Shown: positions 1 to 11,658, counted from the first letter of the stretch. The stretch is 64,000 nucleotides of DNA from Punica granatum (GCF_007655135.1 NC_045133.1:4068376-4132375); one strand, 5' to 3'. Notes: generated from the sequence alone by a model not told the origin. A program made the numbers and translations.

Positions 1-985
1 CTTGAATGATGACATGCTTTCTCGTTGTAAGAGGCCGAACTAATATATATATATATAGAGAGAGAGAGATGGGTTGTGAAAATTTTAATTAGATTGTAAC
101 TAGATTGTTTGAATTTCAATAAATTTGATAAAGTTTGATGTAGGGCATTCAATAAGGAGAATAGAAGAGACGATCAATCACGGAGCAAGAATTCACCCAA
201 AATGCTTATGTGGCATGCTCTCATTAAATAAATGGAAGTCTCTTGTCGAACTATGCCTAGGAGTTTGAATTTAATACCTAGAATAGATTACCGTTTTATG
301 AGGGGTTTAAGTTGATGACTCAACATTTACTCAGCTCCCAATTTTAACAATATTTTCTTTTACCATAAATATTTATTTAATTAATTATATTATCTTTATA
401 AATTATTATCAAGTCAGAAGAGGAGTTCGTCTCACTTTCGTTTTCGCAGAATACTCATAGAACTTATGTTTCAATCTATAATAGCTATCTCATTAAGGAT
501 ATGATTGTAAATTCAACATTATAATTACTCAATTTTCTCACTGTCTCTGTCTCCCAAAATCGACCTACAAGATTTTTCTTTTACAAAAAACAATAACATT
601 TACAAGACTTTTTTTGTTAAGAAAAGTCTCACGGATTCCAATACGAGTAGAAAAACTTTTTTTAAAAAAAAGGATAAATTTGATAAAACACGAGCGCGGT
701 CATTCATCCAGTGTTCATTAATGGCTTAGGCTATCTATAGAATAATTTTGACCCAAGTTGCTTGCAGTTGCAGATGATTAGACCAATAATGGCCATTTGA
801 ATCCCAAGGGAGGTCTTCATACTCTTCTTCTTCAATGGACAACCGAGAGATCAGAACCAGAGCACCCCAGAGGAGAAGGGAAGAAGGAGGAGTCGAGGTT
901 GGTTACTAAGTCGAAGCTCGTGCCTCGAATAAGAAATCCAACCATAACTGATCGACCGAGAGGAGGGAGAGGGCTTGACTTTTCG
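1..985 (+). other. Upstream region and 5' leader of transferase copy 1
   Basis: AT-rich DNA without a convincing gene. The stretch from about 310 onward, and most clearly from 720, resembles 11300-11658 upstream of the second transferase copy, so the tandem duplication includes promoter and leader. A short AT run followed by a GA run lies near 41-70. The leader carries a 24-codon uORF (835-909) listed separately. Confidence 0.6.
835..909 (+). CDS. Upstream ORF of transferase copy 1 (24 aa)
   Basis: A 24-codon ORF in the leader begins at ATG 835 and stops at TAA 907-909, 76 bases before the main ATG at 986. The basic core is NREIRTRAPQRRREE. The duplicate gene has an ORF of exactly the same length and nearly the same peptide at 11512-11586. 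The bases after the uORF differ by small indels between the copies, while the uORF itself has only substitutions. Translation is inferred, not shown. Confidence 0.4.
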   Translation: MDNREIRTRAPQRRREEGGVEVGY

Positions 986-3900
986 ATGGCAGACATGACT
1001 TCAAAGGGAGCTGATGATGAGGAAAATTGTAGAGATAGCGGAGGCGGCGTGGCGAATAGTGAGGGTGAGAACCAGAGTTGTACTTTGTGTTCAGAGACGT
1101 CCGGGAATGGTGGGGGTTTCCGGCTTTATCTGGCGAAGGACCTGAGGATTGGCCTTCTGTTCGCGGGGCTAGCCGTGTCGTGCTTGCTCCTATTCAATTC
1201 GACCAATCCCCTGAAGTTCTTCCCGACCTCGTACTACAGCTCCATTGGCGCCGGCAGCCCCGTGGTGAGTTCCGATATCGCTCTGATTCTTATCCTTCTT
1301 TTTCCGGGTTCTTTTTTCCCGGTTTTTCGAGTTTGGTTTTGTGTTTCTGCTAACGTCTCTTGCACAGGGGTGAATCTAGCTTATATTTAGTTTGGAAAAG
1401 TTTGTTAAAAGTACACAACTTTGCTAATAATTTTTTAGTCCAACGTGTATTGAAAAAAGTTCAAAGAATTGACGTGTTAAATGTAATTTGAACTCACTTT
1501 ATTCTTTAAAAGAAATAAAAATTCGGATCAAGTCCTAAAAATATTCCATCAACCTCTCTTTTAGAGAGGACAATTATGAGATGTCTCAATATATTCAATT
1601 TCAGTAGCTGATTTTTTATTTATATTATTATTTTCAATATGCTCTATCACAAATTACACAAATATGTTCCAACTAACAAAATTTTATATTAACTCCAATG
1701 AGTTTAGCCTAATAGTAAGGATGAATTTAAGTATCCGTCCGATCCCGGGTTTAAAACCCATTGGAGCCACCGGAGTGCCTTTGGGGTGTTTACCCGTTCC
1801 GTGCGTCGCCGGGAGTTCACGGAGTCTCGAAAATTAGTTAGGCGAAATCCGGATATCCCGGATTAGAAAAAAAAACAAAAACAAAAATAAAAATAAAAAC
1901 AAAATTTTAGATTTTTCTTCTAAACTAAAAGAACAAGAATCTTTCCCTGTGGAACTTCATTGGAACTTTAAAAAAAAAATTAAAGCAAATATAAAGAATA
2001 GTGTGATAAATAACAAAAAAATTAATTTAATTACTCATAATTTGTTTTATTTTAAATATATAATTTTCGATCGGTCGGAGAACCGTTAGAAATTTCTAAA
2101 GAATTATCAACAAAAATATATAGGAAATTTAAATATTTCGACGGAATACTTGTACTATTACCGTGGAGAAGTGAAATTTCTTGGTATATAAAATTAAAAG
2201 TAATATGGATTATAAGACAAATATAAATCGTAATTTGCATCCACTAACTTTCGGATCCTAAATCCGCCATTGCTCTTGCACATCCGACTTTGGCTGTTAT
2301 ATGATTCTCTGTTTGAGGCATCCTGTGGATTGGCCTGTCTGCTTGTGTTATGGGATTTCGCTGACGCGGTAAGAAAGAAGTGGGAACGACTTGGAGTAAA
2401 AGATTTCTAACGTAATAAGTTCGAGACTAATGGTTAAAAGATTAGGAAAATTTTCCGGTCCAGGGGGACCGTCCGATTTTTCATTTCTCATTCCTCCAAA
2501 ATTACAATAGATAGATCATTGAGTTGTCTTTTCTTTTTTGAAAATCAAAAGAACAACACAAGAGTTTCAGTCATGTCACAATTTCCCCATAGCAAATAAT
2601 TGCAGACTACTCAATTCTCGAAATTGAAAGAGACCCGTTTGAAATGTCAAGACCAGTCATCATTCTACTTTTAGCCTCACAAATCCTAATAGCACACGTT
2701 TGATATATTTTATTTACAGCTACATATATATATATATATATATAAACTTATATCACACCTTATTAAACAGGCTTAAAATAATAAATATTAAAATAAAATT
2801 TAAGTTAATTTTTATTAAAGTAAAAAGAAAAGACAAGTTGAGCAAAAAAAAGAAAAGACAAAATTTATATTTACCTTCCACATTATAAATAATGTTAGAA
2901 TAGTAAATGATGTTGTCTTCTACCCTACTCCTATCCTATTAAATAGGATTAGAATAGCAAATAAAATTATCTCCCACCATACTAAACAGGGTTGGAATAG
3001 TAATCATCAAAATAAATTTTAAGTTAATTTTTATTAAAAAGTTGAAAAGAGAAGAAAGAAACTTATGTTTATCTCCTACCCTATTAAATAGGATTGAATA
3101 ATAATATATGAAAATAAAGTTTTGGTTAATTTTTATTAAAATGTTAAAACTAATAAAAAGAAAATTTTGAAAAGAAAAGAAAAAAATATATTTATCTCCC
3201 ACCCTATTAAATAGGATTAAATAGTAAATATGAAAATAAAATTTTGGTTTATTTTTATTAAAATATTAAAAATAATAAAAAGTTAACTTTTTTTAAAATA
3301 AACTTTACGTTAAAATTTATAATTAGCAAAACACAACAACTAAAAATCCATGCATTGCATGGGCCTAAAATCTATATAAATTTATATATAATTGTATCAC
3401 ACCCTACTAAATAAGGTTAGAATAATAAATATCAAAATAAATTTTAAGTTGATTTTTATTAAAAATTTAAAAAGAAAAGAAAATTTTATTTTTATCTCCC
3501 ACCCCCATTAAATTGAATAGTAAATACTAAAATAAAGTTTAGGTTAATCTTTTTAGAATGTCAAAAATAATAATAATTTAATATTTTTCTTAAAATAAAG
3601 TTTACGTTAAAATTTACTATTAACAAAACACACTAAATAAAATGCACTAACTAAAAATTTGTGCATTGCACGGGCCTAAAAGTCTAGTGTGTGTGTATAT
3701 ATATATATTGTATATATGTTGTACGTCATTAAGACGCGAGCTCACACTAAATTTCTCCAATGGAGATGTTATTAATTGTAGGATTTTCATTTCCTCTCTA
3801 TAATTTGGTTTTAGGTTTTTTAATTGAAGATTAGGGGAAAAGTTGGATGAAGCTTGTTGAATGTAAAAAATGGAGATATTCATAGGAAATTCTAGAAGTC

Positions 3901-6900
3901 TTGAATTTGAAGATGGTAAGAATTCTCCTTGAGAATGTAGAGGACGGGATATATGCATAACTAGAATTGATTGGAAAATAGGAATATCTGATTAGGATTG
4001 GGACCACCATCCAATAGACTTTGAGATGAATGAGACAGAATAAAAAAGAGAAATTTCTATCCAAAGTATACCAAAAAAAATGGTGAGATCACAAGTACTA
4101 AATTGAAACTAATATTTATTCCAGCCTTAGCTCGTCCTGGAGAAGTAGATTTCCACTTCCTTAAAAATTTCACCTTTTTGTCAGCTGAAGTATAATTCAT
4201 GGTTAGATACTGACTTTTATATTTTAATGTTAATAACTATATTAGATATTTTTTTTGTGTGAAACTCATTATATTGTTTTATCATTTCCTTAATAATTGA
4301 GAAAAAAAAGTCGAAGACGTGGATTTTTAAAGGACAAAAAATGGGAATCGGGAAAATCAATTTTGCCTTGAATTGAATGTGATTTATTTATTACACGTCC
4401 AAAAGAAGCTTCCTATCCTCTTTGAATGGATTTTCCTTTCTTTTTATTTTAATTTATTCTATTTTTTCCTTTTCTAAATAGGATAAATGCTATTTTGGAA
4501 ACTTCCCCTTTTGATTGAGAGGAAATGGGCCCTCCAAGGCCAATTTTTACCAATTTTATTTTTTCTTTTTATCAATTTTATTAGTATATCCTCCGCTTAG
4601 TTGGTGGGAGTCCTATCGAGATAGGGAATACCTGAGTTTTCATGATCGCGATTTCTTTTACAATAAAGTTTTCTTATTTCACTTTCTGAGAGTGACTTTA
4701 TTTTATCTTATATTTCATCGGAATTGTCAATCTAATTCTAATCAATAATTTTAATTCTATTTTATATGATGAGAACTTCTTCATTTCCCCTAAATTTCTT
4801 TTTTCCTTCCCAGGGCTTCTTTTTTTTTTTGGTTGACTAACTCCTAAGGCAATCGAAGCAAGCTCAATTTACAAAAAACTAAATTAATAGTCTTTTTCTA
4901 AAGGGAAACCTCTGGTTTAATCAAAGAACTATTAATGATGATGTTTTGACCCAGCTTTTAGATTTGCTTCTTCCTTGAATTCCGTTGTGCTTTGTTTGAC
5001 TTCCTCGTATTTAAGAAAATAAAAAACAAGAACGTTTAAATTTAATAAATATTAAATGCCAAAAGGAAAGATCGGATGATGCACTAGATGTGCATTCATA
5101 TCTTTTCTCGCCAATTTTATTTTAGTATATGTTCGGAATCGTAAATTCGTAATGCTAGAATAATTCTATACGAATAAATACTATATTATCATCATCATTA
5201 TTAAGATTTAGAAGAAAATGATCATGTAATAATAAAATTCACAAGTTAACGAGAAATCGGAAAGAGGAAAATTCGGTTTGGAGGAAAAGAAAATAATTCC
5301 TTTCATGGAAATTTCCAATGGTTTGTGTTTTATGTTACATTGATTAATTTTTGGTTCACTTTTCTCGAGTGGATTTGGACATAAATTGAGTTGATTTTGA
5401 AGAAATGGAGTATTTTTCTTAATTTTTCTATTCGACCGATAAATAATTTGGATGTCTCCTAGATTGTGACCTTTTAGAAAAGTAATTATGTGTCACATAT
5501 TATATCGTTTCCCGTCATCTTAAATGAAATTCATAGTACATTAACGAATCGTTTTTCATTCTTGTTTCTCTTAACTATTATTCCATCGCATATTATGTGA
5601 CAAAATAACTTTTTTAAAGTTGCACTTTTGAGAAGAATTTTTCCACAAAATATAGAGAGGCATGTGATCCTACTAGATGCAATTTAAATATAAATAATAA
5701 TTCCTTCTTGACCTGAACATCATATGTTGACCGCGACGCCCATCTCAAGCAATGCTATTAATACTCATCCAGCATGTGAGGCCAATAATAAAATATGATA
5801 TAACAAATGAAAATTAAATTTGTTGTTTATTTTTGTCTCTATTATAGTGTCGATCTGCTTGTAGCTTGGAATCTTCATTAAAGATTGAACATTCCTATTT
5901 TTGATAAAGTATCACAAATCTGAACTGGCTTGAACTGGGTCTTGATTTTTCTTTTTTTTTTGCTAAGTATGGATATTCATTTTTCTTTTATTATTATAGA
6001 GGGGAAAAATGAAAAAAATTGCCGGCCTCTTGTCAGTTCTTATATTCTTTTATCCTTCTTTTTCAATTATAAGGAAGGCATATCAACTAAAACAACAATA
6101 AAAATAAAAAAGCTAAATAAAGAGGCACTGAGCTATTGTACTAAATTCCCTTCCTCCTTTTTTTTTCCGAATAAATCCCCTTCCTTTTATTTCTTCCTTC
6201 TTTGATTAAAAACATTGCTTTTGGTTCTTCCTTCCGTTTTCTTCTTCCTACCTTGTTAAAGTTTTCAATAAATTCCAATTATTTAACAAAAAGAAAAAGA
6301 TCAGAAAAAAAGAATTCATAAAAAATATTAATCCTAAAATTTATTTTGATATCTTTGTTTCTAATTTAACATAGAATTGTTTTTCGGTGCGTACTTTGAT
6401 TTCCGAAAGCCCAATGAGCTACGATTAATCCAGTTCGAGTCGGGTCAACCCACTAATGGGTAAAGCTTTATCAGCATGGATTTTCACTATTCACAAGACT
6501 CGAACCCGAAATCTTGTTTAAGGAAAAGATACGCCGAATTCTTTGAATCAACCCATGTTGGTTGGAGTTGTTTTTCTCATTATTCAAATTTATCAAAGTT
6601 CTCTATACTCGGCGTAGATATTCATCTATCCCTTTATTAATAAATTTAACCTACTTCCTATCCAAAAATTCGAAAAATAAATTTAACCTGCTGATTTATC
6701 TTACATTGGTTACGAATTTGATATCTCTTCGACTTTAGCCCTTTTCCTATTAAAGAAAAAAAAACCTGATATTTATGTTTTTGAATACAGTGAATATTAT
6801 GAATTGTTTCAGAATAAAATGAGACGCAGTTTAGAAATGGAATTCCTGAAATCTTGTTTAATAGATTATATTTTTTATGGGTTCAAATTATGATAATATT

Positions 6901-8088
6901 TCCTTTTCCGGATTGATATGTTAAGAGTTTGATATTTCTATTTTCGGACTTCCGGAAAGTGATAAGATCAATCATGTTATCTCAGGGCAGAAAGGTGCGC
7001 AGCCTGGACGTCGTCCTGAAATCCGCAGCCATGGAAGATAGCAGGACAGTGATACTGACCACACTGAACGATGCGTGGGCGGAGCCCGATTCCGTATTCG
7101 ACTTGTTCCTTGAGAGCTTCCGGGTTGGGAATGGGACGCGCAGGCTCCTTGACCACCTCATTGTGGTTGCACTAGACAAGAAGGCTTATGACCGCTGCCT
7201 GGCCGTGCACCACCACTGCTTCGCCCTCACCACCAAGGGGATGGACTTCTCCAGCGAGGCCGAATTCATGTCCACCGACTACTTGGAGATGATGTGGCGG
7301 CGGATCGACTTTCTCAGGGTCGTGCTCAAGAAGGGCTACGACTTTGTCTTCACGGTAGGACATTCTGTCTCATTTCATGAACTTTTAACTTCCGTCTTCG
7401 GTTTATTCTTGTATAAGACCCAATGCTTTTCAACAGGATACGGACATCATGTGGCTTCGGAGTCCATTCCCTCACTTCTACTCAGACGCAGACTTTCAGA
7501 TCGCGTGTGACTACTACCGCTTTAGCGCCGCCGATAAGAGGAATAGTCCAAATGGCGGGTTCACCTATGTGCGGTCCAATAACCGCACGGTCGAGTTCTA
7601 CAAATTCTGGTATGAGTCAAGGAAGTCCTTCCCGGGACAACATGACCAGGACGTGCTCAACAAGATCAAGTCTCACAACTTCCTCCATTACATCGGGCTG
7701 CAGATGAGGTTCCTTGACACAGCCTACATCGGCGGGTTCTGTCAGCTCTCGAGGGACCTCAACCGTGTATGCACAATGCATGCCAACTGCTGCGTCGGGC
7801 TCGACAACAAGATCCATGACCTGTCCGCCCTGCTCGATGACTGGAGGAAGTACATGGCTTCGGGGACGGGTGGTTGGAGTGTTCCCAAGGCCTGCAGGTA
7901 AGTTATACATACTAAGGCTTTCGTTTATCACATTAAACCACCATTAATGTTCTTTTTAGTCCAGGAGATGTCTCCAATCGGGCGTTGGCTTAAGTGTTCT
8001 CTACGAATTAATAGTGTTCGAATTTTGCAGAGGGTCGTTTGGACGGCCGCACAAGCCACATAAGCATGACCTTTTTTGGAGACGTTAA
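986..8088 (+). CDS. GT77-type nucleotide-diphospho-sugar transferase, copy 1
   Basis: Four exons: 986-1264, 6986-7354, 7437-7897 and 8031-8088, giving 388 aa with all GT-AG introns. The product resembles the plant At4g15970-like proteins (Pfam Nucleotid_trans, formerly DUF271), predicted type II Golgi glycosyltransferases. An N-terminal acidic/polar tail is followed by one membrane anchor (about residues 46-66, RIGLLFAGLAVSCLLLFNS). The catalytic domain starts LDVVLKSAAM. Exon 3 opens with the DTDIMW motif, a DXD metal/nucleotide-sugar site, and the protein ends in a basic tail. ATG 986 was chosen because the frame further upstream opens only with TTG, and copy 2 starts at the equivalent ATG. 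Intron 1 is 5.7 kb and holds several mobile elements. No disabling mutation is visible. The sugar substrate cannot be told from sequence. Confidence 0.88.
1365..2272. mobile_element. Non-autonomous hAT-like element in intron 1
   Basis: A 908-bp insertion is flanked by perfect 8-bp direct repeats CTCTTGCA (1357-1364 and 2273-2280), the target-site length of hAT transposons. Its ends form imperfect inverted repeats: CAGGGGTGAATCTAG at the left and CAATGGCGGATTTAG as the reverse complement of the right, 10 of 15 matching. The paralogous intron of copy 2 runs from the donor straight into the sequence that follows the right flank, so it lacks the insert. There is no transposase ORF. A SINE sits inside it. 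Confidence 0.7.
1691..1897 (+). mobile_element. tRNA-derived SINE nested in the hAT-like element
   Basis: About 207 bp with a pol III A-box-like TAGCCTAATAGTAAGG (from 1705), a B-box-like GGTTTAAAACC (1748-1758) and an A-rich tail (1866-1897). It is bounded by 16-bp direct repeats with one mismatch: AACAAAATTTTATATT at 1675-1690 and AACAAAATTTTAGATT at 1898-1913. This is the structure of a plant SINE with its target-site duplication. It does not code for protein. Confidence 0.7.
2753..3375 (+). mobile_element. Degenerate Helitron-like element, unit A
   Basis: AT-rich sequence that begins TCACACC after an A and holds several degenerate repeats built on a CTATTAAATAGGATT-like core followed by ATAGTAAATAT and TTAATTTTTATTAAAA. 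It ends with a small palindrome CATGCATTGCATG followed by GGCCTAAAATCTA, a decayed Helitron-type 3' end. The copy 2 intron lacks about 1 kb here. Boundaries are approximate because AT microsatellites flank the insert. Confidence 0.45.
3397..3687 (+). mobile_element. Non-autonomous Helitron-like element, unit B
   Basis: A 291-bp unit starts A|TCACACC and ends with hairpin GTGCATTGCAC, a short spacer and CTAG (3684-3687) followed by T. A 5' TC, a hairpin about 10-15 bases before a 3' CTAG, and insertion between A and T are the structural marks of plant Helitrons. Its interior matches unit A. No Rep/helicase ORF is present. Confidence 0.55.
6386..6564 (-). mobile_element. SINE in intron 1, minus orientation
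   Basis: A 179-bp insert flanked by 12-bp direct repeats with one mismatch: GAATTGTTTTTC (6374-6385) and GAGTTGTTTTTC (6565-6576). On the minus strand it carries a near-perfect B box, GGGTTCGAGTC, with a tRNA-like 5' region. The homologous place in the copy 2 intron (around 15280) is empty. The right arm is not related to the SINE at 1691. Confidence 0.6.
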
Positions 8089-8500
8089 GGTTTATCTTCT
8101 TCTCTAGACCGTCACATCAACAGATAAGGTAATTAAATGATCGATTATTTTAGTTTTTGATATAGAATATGTTTATTTTATTTTTCTCTCCTTGCTTGAT
8201 CAATTAATTAAAAGCAATCGATACTTCTCTTGCACAAACTTTACTTCAGTGTGGCAGGATTGGCGTATTCCCTCCAAACTTATCAATGTCGAAGATTTCT
8301 AGCTCGGTTTCTCTCCCGGTTCATCAATTGTCTTCTTCAACAAACTCCTTCTGTTTCTTGAACATTGTCCGGAAGTCATTATCTAAAGCTGTTGTTAGCC
8401 TCAAACTACTGATGCTCTCGGCATCGAATTCACACTGAAGGGTGCTGCAATTTTAGATGTTTCTTAAAATATGGAATCCCATAAAAGAGAATAGACCAGT
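8089..8500 (+). other. 3' untranslated region of transferase copy 1
   Basis: Similar base for base over long stretches to 16790-17200 downstream of copy 2, so it is part of the duplicated block. It seems to hold a possible 3' UTR intron and no credible ORF. Confidence 0.4.
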
Positions 8501-10320
8501 AGGGATCTTTCTCGAGATTCAGTCGCTGCAGTAAATTCTGTGCAAAGATTTTCTTCGAGCTACTTCGATGTTCTGTAGATGAATTATTTCACCATAAGGC
8601 AGAGGATTTTGTGTAGGACCAGAATCCCGATACTGGGAATGTGAAGAAAATTTTCTTAGCTGATATAAAAGCGAAACACAGCCAAATCGAATTCCATTTC
8701 TGCACTGAAAACATTCTCTTTCCCTATGACTAATCCGACAAAAAAAATTCCATAAGCAGCATCCGTAATCAAACTGTCTGCTCTTACCTGACTCCCGCAG
8801 TCCAAGCCGGAAACTCTGGAGGAAATGGTTTGCTTCCAACAACGGGGATGTGATAAATGCCGGGTTCTGGATTGTAAATTCGCTCGAACTTACAAATCCA
8901 GGCAAAAGGGGCCTTAGACGACAGGCACGAACGGATTTCCTGCGGGGCCTTCATTTTCGAGGTAATGAGGGATGCCTCCCTTCATTTTTTAATTGTTTGT
9001 CAATTTCCATGATTGACAATCAATCAGATATCAGTTCTAGCAGAGAAGAGGTATAACAAAACCTAAAACATTACAAAAGAATGCAGTTATTTTCGAAAAT
9101 AAAAGATTGCCAAGTTTAGGCAATTAGTGCACTAATATCCCCGATTGCGATGAACCAAATGATGCATGTAGTCCTAAAGCGGTCCACTTCGGGACGTTTA
9201 GCCCACGAAAATGACCAATATCCTACTCATCGTATCCTGATGGTGACATATAATTTAAGTGCGTTAAGAGTGTGACCAGAGTAAAATTACAAAAAACTAT
9301 CCGAGCTTATCCACAAACGTTGAGGTGAACTTGTTTAAGAAATTATTATATTCGATATAATAGTATTCTTAAATGAAAAGTTACTATATATGTAAAGCGT
9401 CTATATATTAGTAAGTGCATTATGGTTTTTTTCTCTTTTTGAGACTAATGTGAATTAAAGATAATTCACGGGTGGTTTTACAAACTATCTAAGGCTTTGG
9501 GACTCATTTGTAAATTGTAATTAATTATAATAATTGCCAAATAACACTGAGGGCTAATTGGCAAATTTGTATACATATATAGATTAGATATGTGCGTGAT
9601 ATACATACCTGGATGGCCGAATCTGTGAAGCCATTCACAGCCAAGAGAGAAAATTAAGGGGACGTGCACGGGTGAAAAAGGACAGCCCCTGCCCATCTAT
9701 TGCTCACGGCGGAATGAAAGAAATTGTTTCTTCCTTGATCATCCATTGCACATGGAGTTCACCGCTCGTTCTACGTGTGCTTGAGAGTGTAGTCCAATCG
9801 TGTGGGCTACCCGTGGAGACTAGTTCGAGTCGAGGAGGAACAACCCCTTGGCAAAAACCCATTCGTGTGGACGATCTAGAGGCCGATCACTTGGGCGGCT
9901 TCAGGCGAATATTCAAGAAGGCAATTACTTAGCGATGTTGCGGGGGTTTTTGCAAACGATGTATTTTTCGATAAACCCTAATAGGATTGTCAAGTTAGCA
10001 TTGTTTAATCGTGGCAAAGTGATACCACACATTCAGAATAAGATTTCGGATGTCGATCTTACATGTACGAATGAATGAAATTTTAAATTATCATTTATTT
10101 CGCTTTCGTTACGTTTTCAGCATCATTTTTCTTCAATATATCTGACAGAGATGAGCCAAATGATGCATGTAGTCCAAAAGCGGTCTACTTCGGAACGTTT
10201 AGCCCCTCGAAAATGACCAATACCCTACTCATCATATCCTGCTGGTGACATATAATTTAAGTGCATTAAAAGTGTGATCAGAGTAAAATTACAAAGAAGT
10301 ATCTGAGGTTATCCACAAAA
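8500..10320 (-). pseudogene. Broken duplicate of the rhodanese-domain (TrhO-like) gene
   Basis: Pieces of the intact gene at 17583-20693 recur here in the same orientation. 8780-8905 matches the last-exon region, but most of that exon is deleted. 8945-8985 matches the exon with the KGGVSHYL segment. 9121-9320 and again 10141-10320 match the exon that encodes the YEWDIGHFRGA segment. The TGG codon of that exon is TAG in both partial copies, and the first copy has also lost one base. The metal-rich and catalytic-Cys exons are missing or ruined. This cannot make the enzyme. Its convergent position behind transferase copy 1 mirrors the intact gene behind copy 2, so both arose in one segmental tandem duplication. 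Confidence 0.8.
9321..10122. mobile_element. LTR-like insert within the rhodanese pseudogene
   Basis: About 0.8 kb separates the two copies of the same pseudogene exon. It starts TGAGGTGAAC and can be read as ending TTTTCAGCA, consistent with TG...CA of an LTR, and its second half has the look of a Copia-type LTR. I could not find a convincing target-site duplication, nor any gag-pol coding sequence. Treat as a solo-LTR candidate. Confidence 0.3.
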
Positions 10321-10360
10321 AGATTGCTGACACCGTGTAAGGTCATCGGAGATTGGCGAT

Positions 10361-10430
10361 CTACATGAACCAGAATCTGGATCAGTTCATTCGCTCTACA
10401 TGAACCAGAATCTGGATCAGTTCATTCGCT
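10361..10430. repeat. Perfect 35-bp direct repeat, two copies
   Basis: CTACATGAACCAGAATCTGG plus 15 more bases occurs at 10361-10395 and again without a gap at 10396-10430. The 35-base period breaks any reading frame. The flanking sequence to 10560 looks like degraded coding DNA that I cannot assign. Confidence 0.8.
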
Positions 10431-11511
10431 CCGTTGAAGGTCGAGGGAGGGAGAGTCCTGAGTTGCCTCGATTTCTCCTCAGCCGCGGTTGGCCGGAAAC
10501 TATGAAGAACCAAGAGGTAGTTAAGATGAGGTTTGTTTTCCGTGGCCAAGATTAATTTCTTTACAAGTTCGTGAGATTCTCTCTGTTTTTTTTTTTTTTT
10601 TTTCTCTTATCGTCTCATTTTCCCTTTTATTTTAGCCCTTACGCATCGAGGATGAGATCGAAAGATTGCTGCTACGATTCCGAAAACTAACGAACTATTC
10701 GGTAAAACGTATATGTTCTGGCAAATTCCATCATAATTAATTTCTGCAAATAAAAATAAAAATACGTTAACAGAAATCATAATAAAGGTAGAATCCTTTT
10801 TGTTTTTATTATACCTTTTCTTTAAATAATGTGGATGAGATGTCTCAATCGAATGAACCGTGGTGGAAGTTACATCCTTCGCATCTCTCAATCGGGCTCA
10901 AATTAATATATTTTTCTTTTTGATAACTAGGGCATCCGGGTTTCGTCCGACTAATTTCACAGTCCACGCGAACACGTAGGATTGCCTTGTTAGGCAAGAA
11001 ACGTTTCTGCAGACGAAAATATTAATGGGAAGTACGATCTACGCATGGGATTACCTTCTTAGGCAAGAAAGGGCCATAGACATACGACACGATAATCGCA
11101 TTGTACCTGGGTCCAATTTTACTCATATGCCCCCCTGAGATTGTCCTGAGATGAAATCCAAATTGACCATGTAACTGAAATGTCATTGAAAAGTCCGCTG
11201 GTTTTCTACTTCTTTAATTGCAATTTGCTTCCCTCTTATCTCTCTCTCTCTCTGTCGTCTCCATCTTATATTATTCGTAACAATTAATGACGGGATTAAG
11301 GTTGATGACTCCAATTTATTCAGCTTCCAATTCTATAAAAAAAAATTACCAAAAATATTTATTTATTAATTTGGCATGTACATAAATGGCTTAGACTATG
11401 CAATAATTCTGACCCAAGTCGCAGTTGCAGATGATGAAGACAAAGAATGGCCATCTGAGTCCCAAGGAAGGTCTTCTTCTTCTTCTTCTTCTTCTTCTTC
11501 TTCCTGTTTCA
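10430..11511. other. Spacer between duplicate blocks
   Basis: AT-rich DNA with a long T run near 10590 and a CT run near 11240. From about 11300 it resembles 310-800, upstream of copy 1. A (CTT)n tract occupies 11472-11503 in the leader of copy 2. No gene is visible. Confidence 0.5.
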
Positions 11512-11586
11512 ATGGCGAACCGAGAGATCAGAACCAGAGCACCCCAGAGGAGAAGGGAAGAAGCGGGAGCCGAGACCCGTTACTAA
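11512..11586 (+). CDS. Upstream ORF of transferase copy 2 (24 aa)
   Basis: ATG 11512 to TAA 11584-11586, exactly as long as the uORF of copy 1 and with the same NREIRTRAPQRRREE core. It lies 72 bases before the main ATG at 11659. Peptide differences cluster in the last third. Function is unproven; a role in restraining translation of the main ORF is an inference. Confidence 0.4.
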   Translation: MANREIRTRAPQRRREEAGAETRY

Positions 11587-11658
11587 GTCGAAGGTCGAAT
11601 AAGAATCCAACTGTAACTGATCGACCAACAGAGAGGAGGGTGAGGGGCTTGACTTTCG

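Noticed and set aside
1078..1353. A 91-aa plus-strand frame over transferase exon 1
   Set aside because: Shadow of exon 1 in another frame; runs through the donor site.
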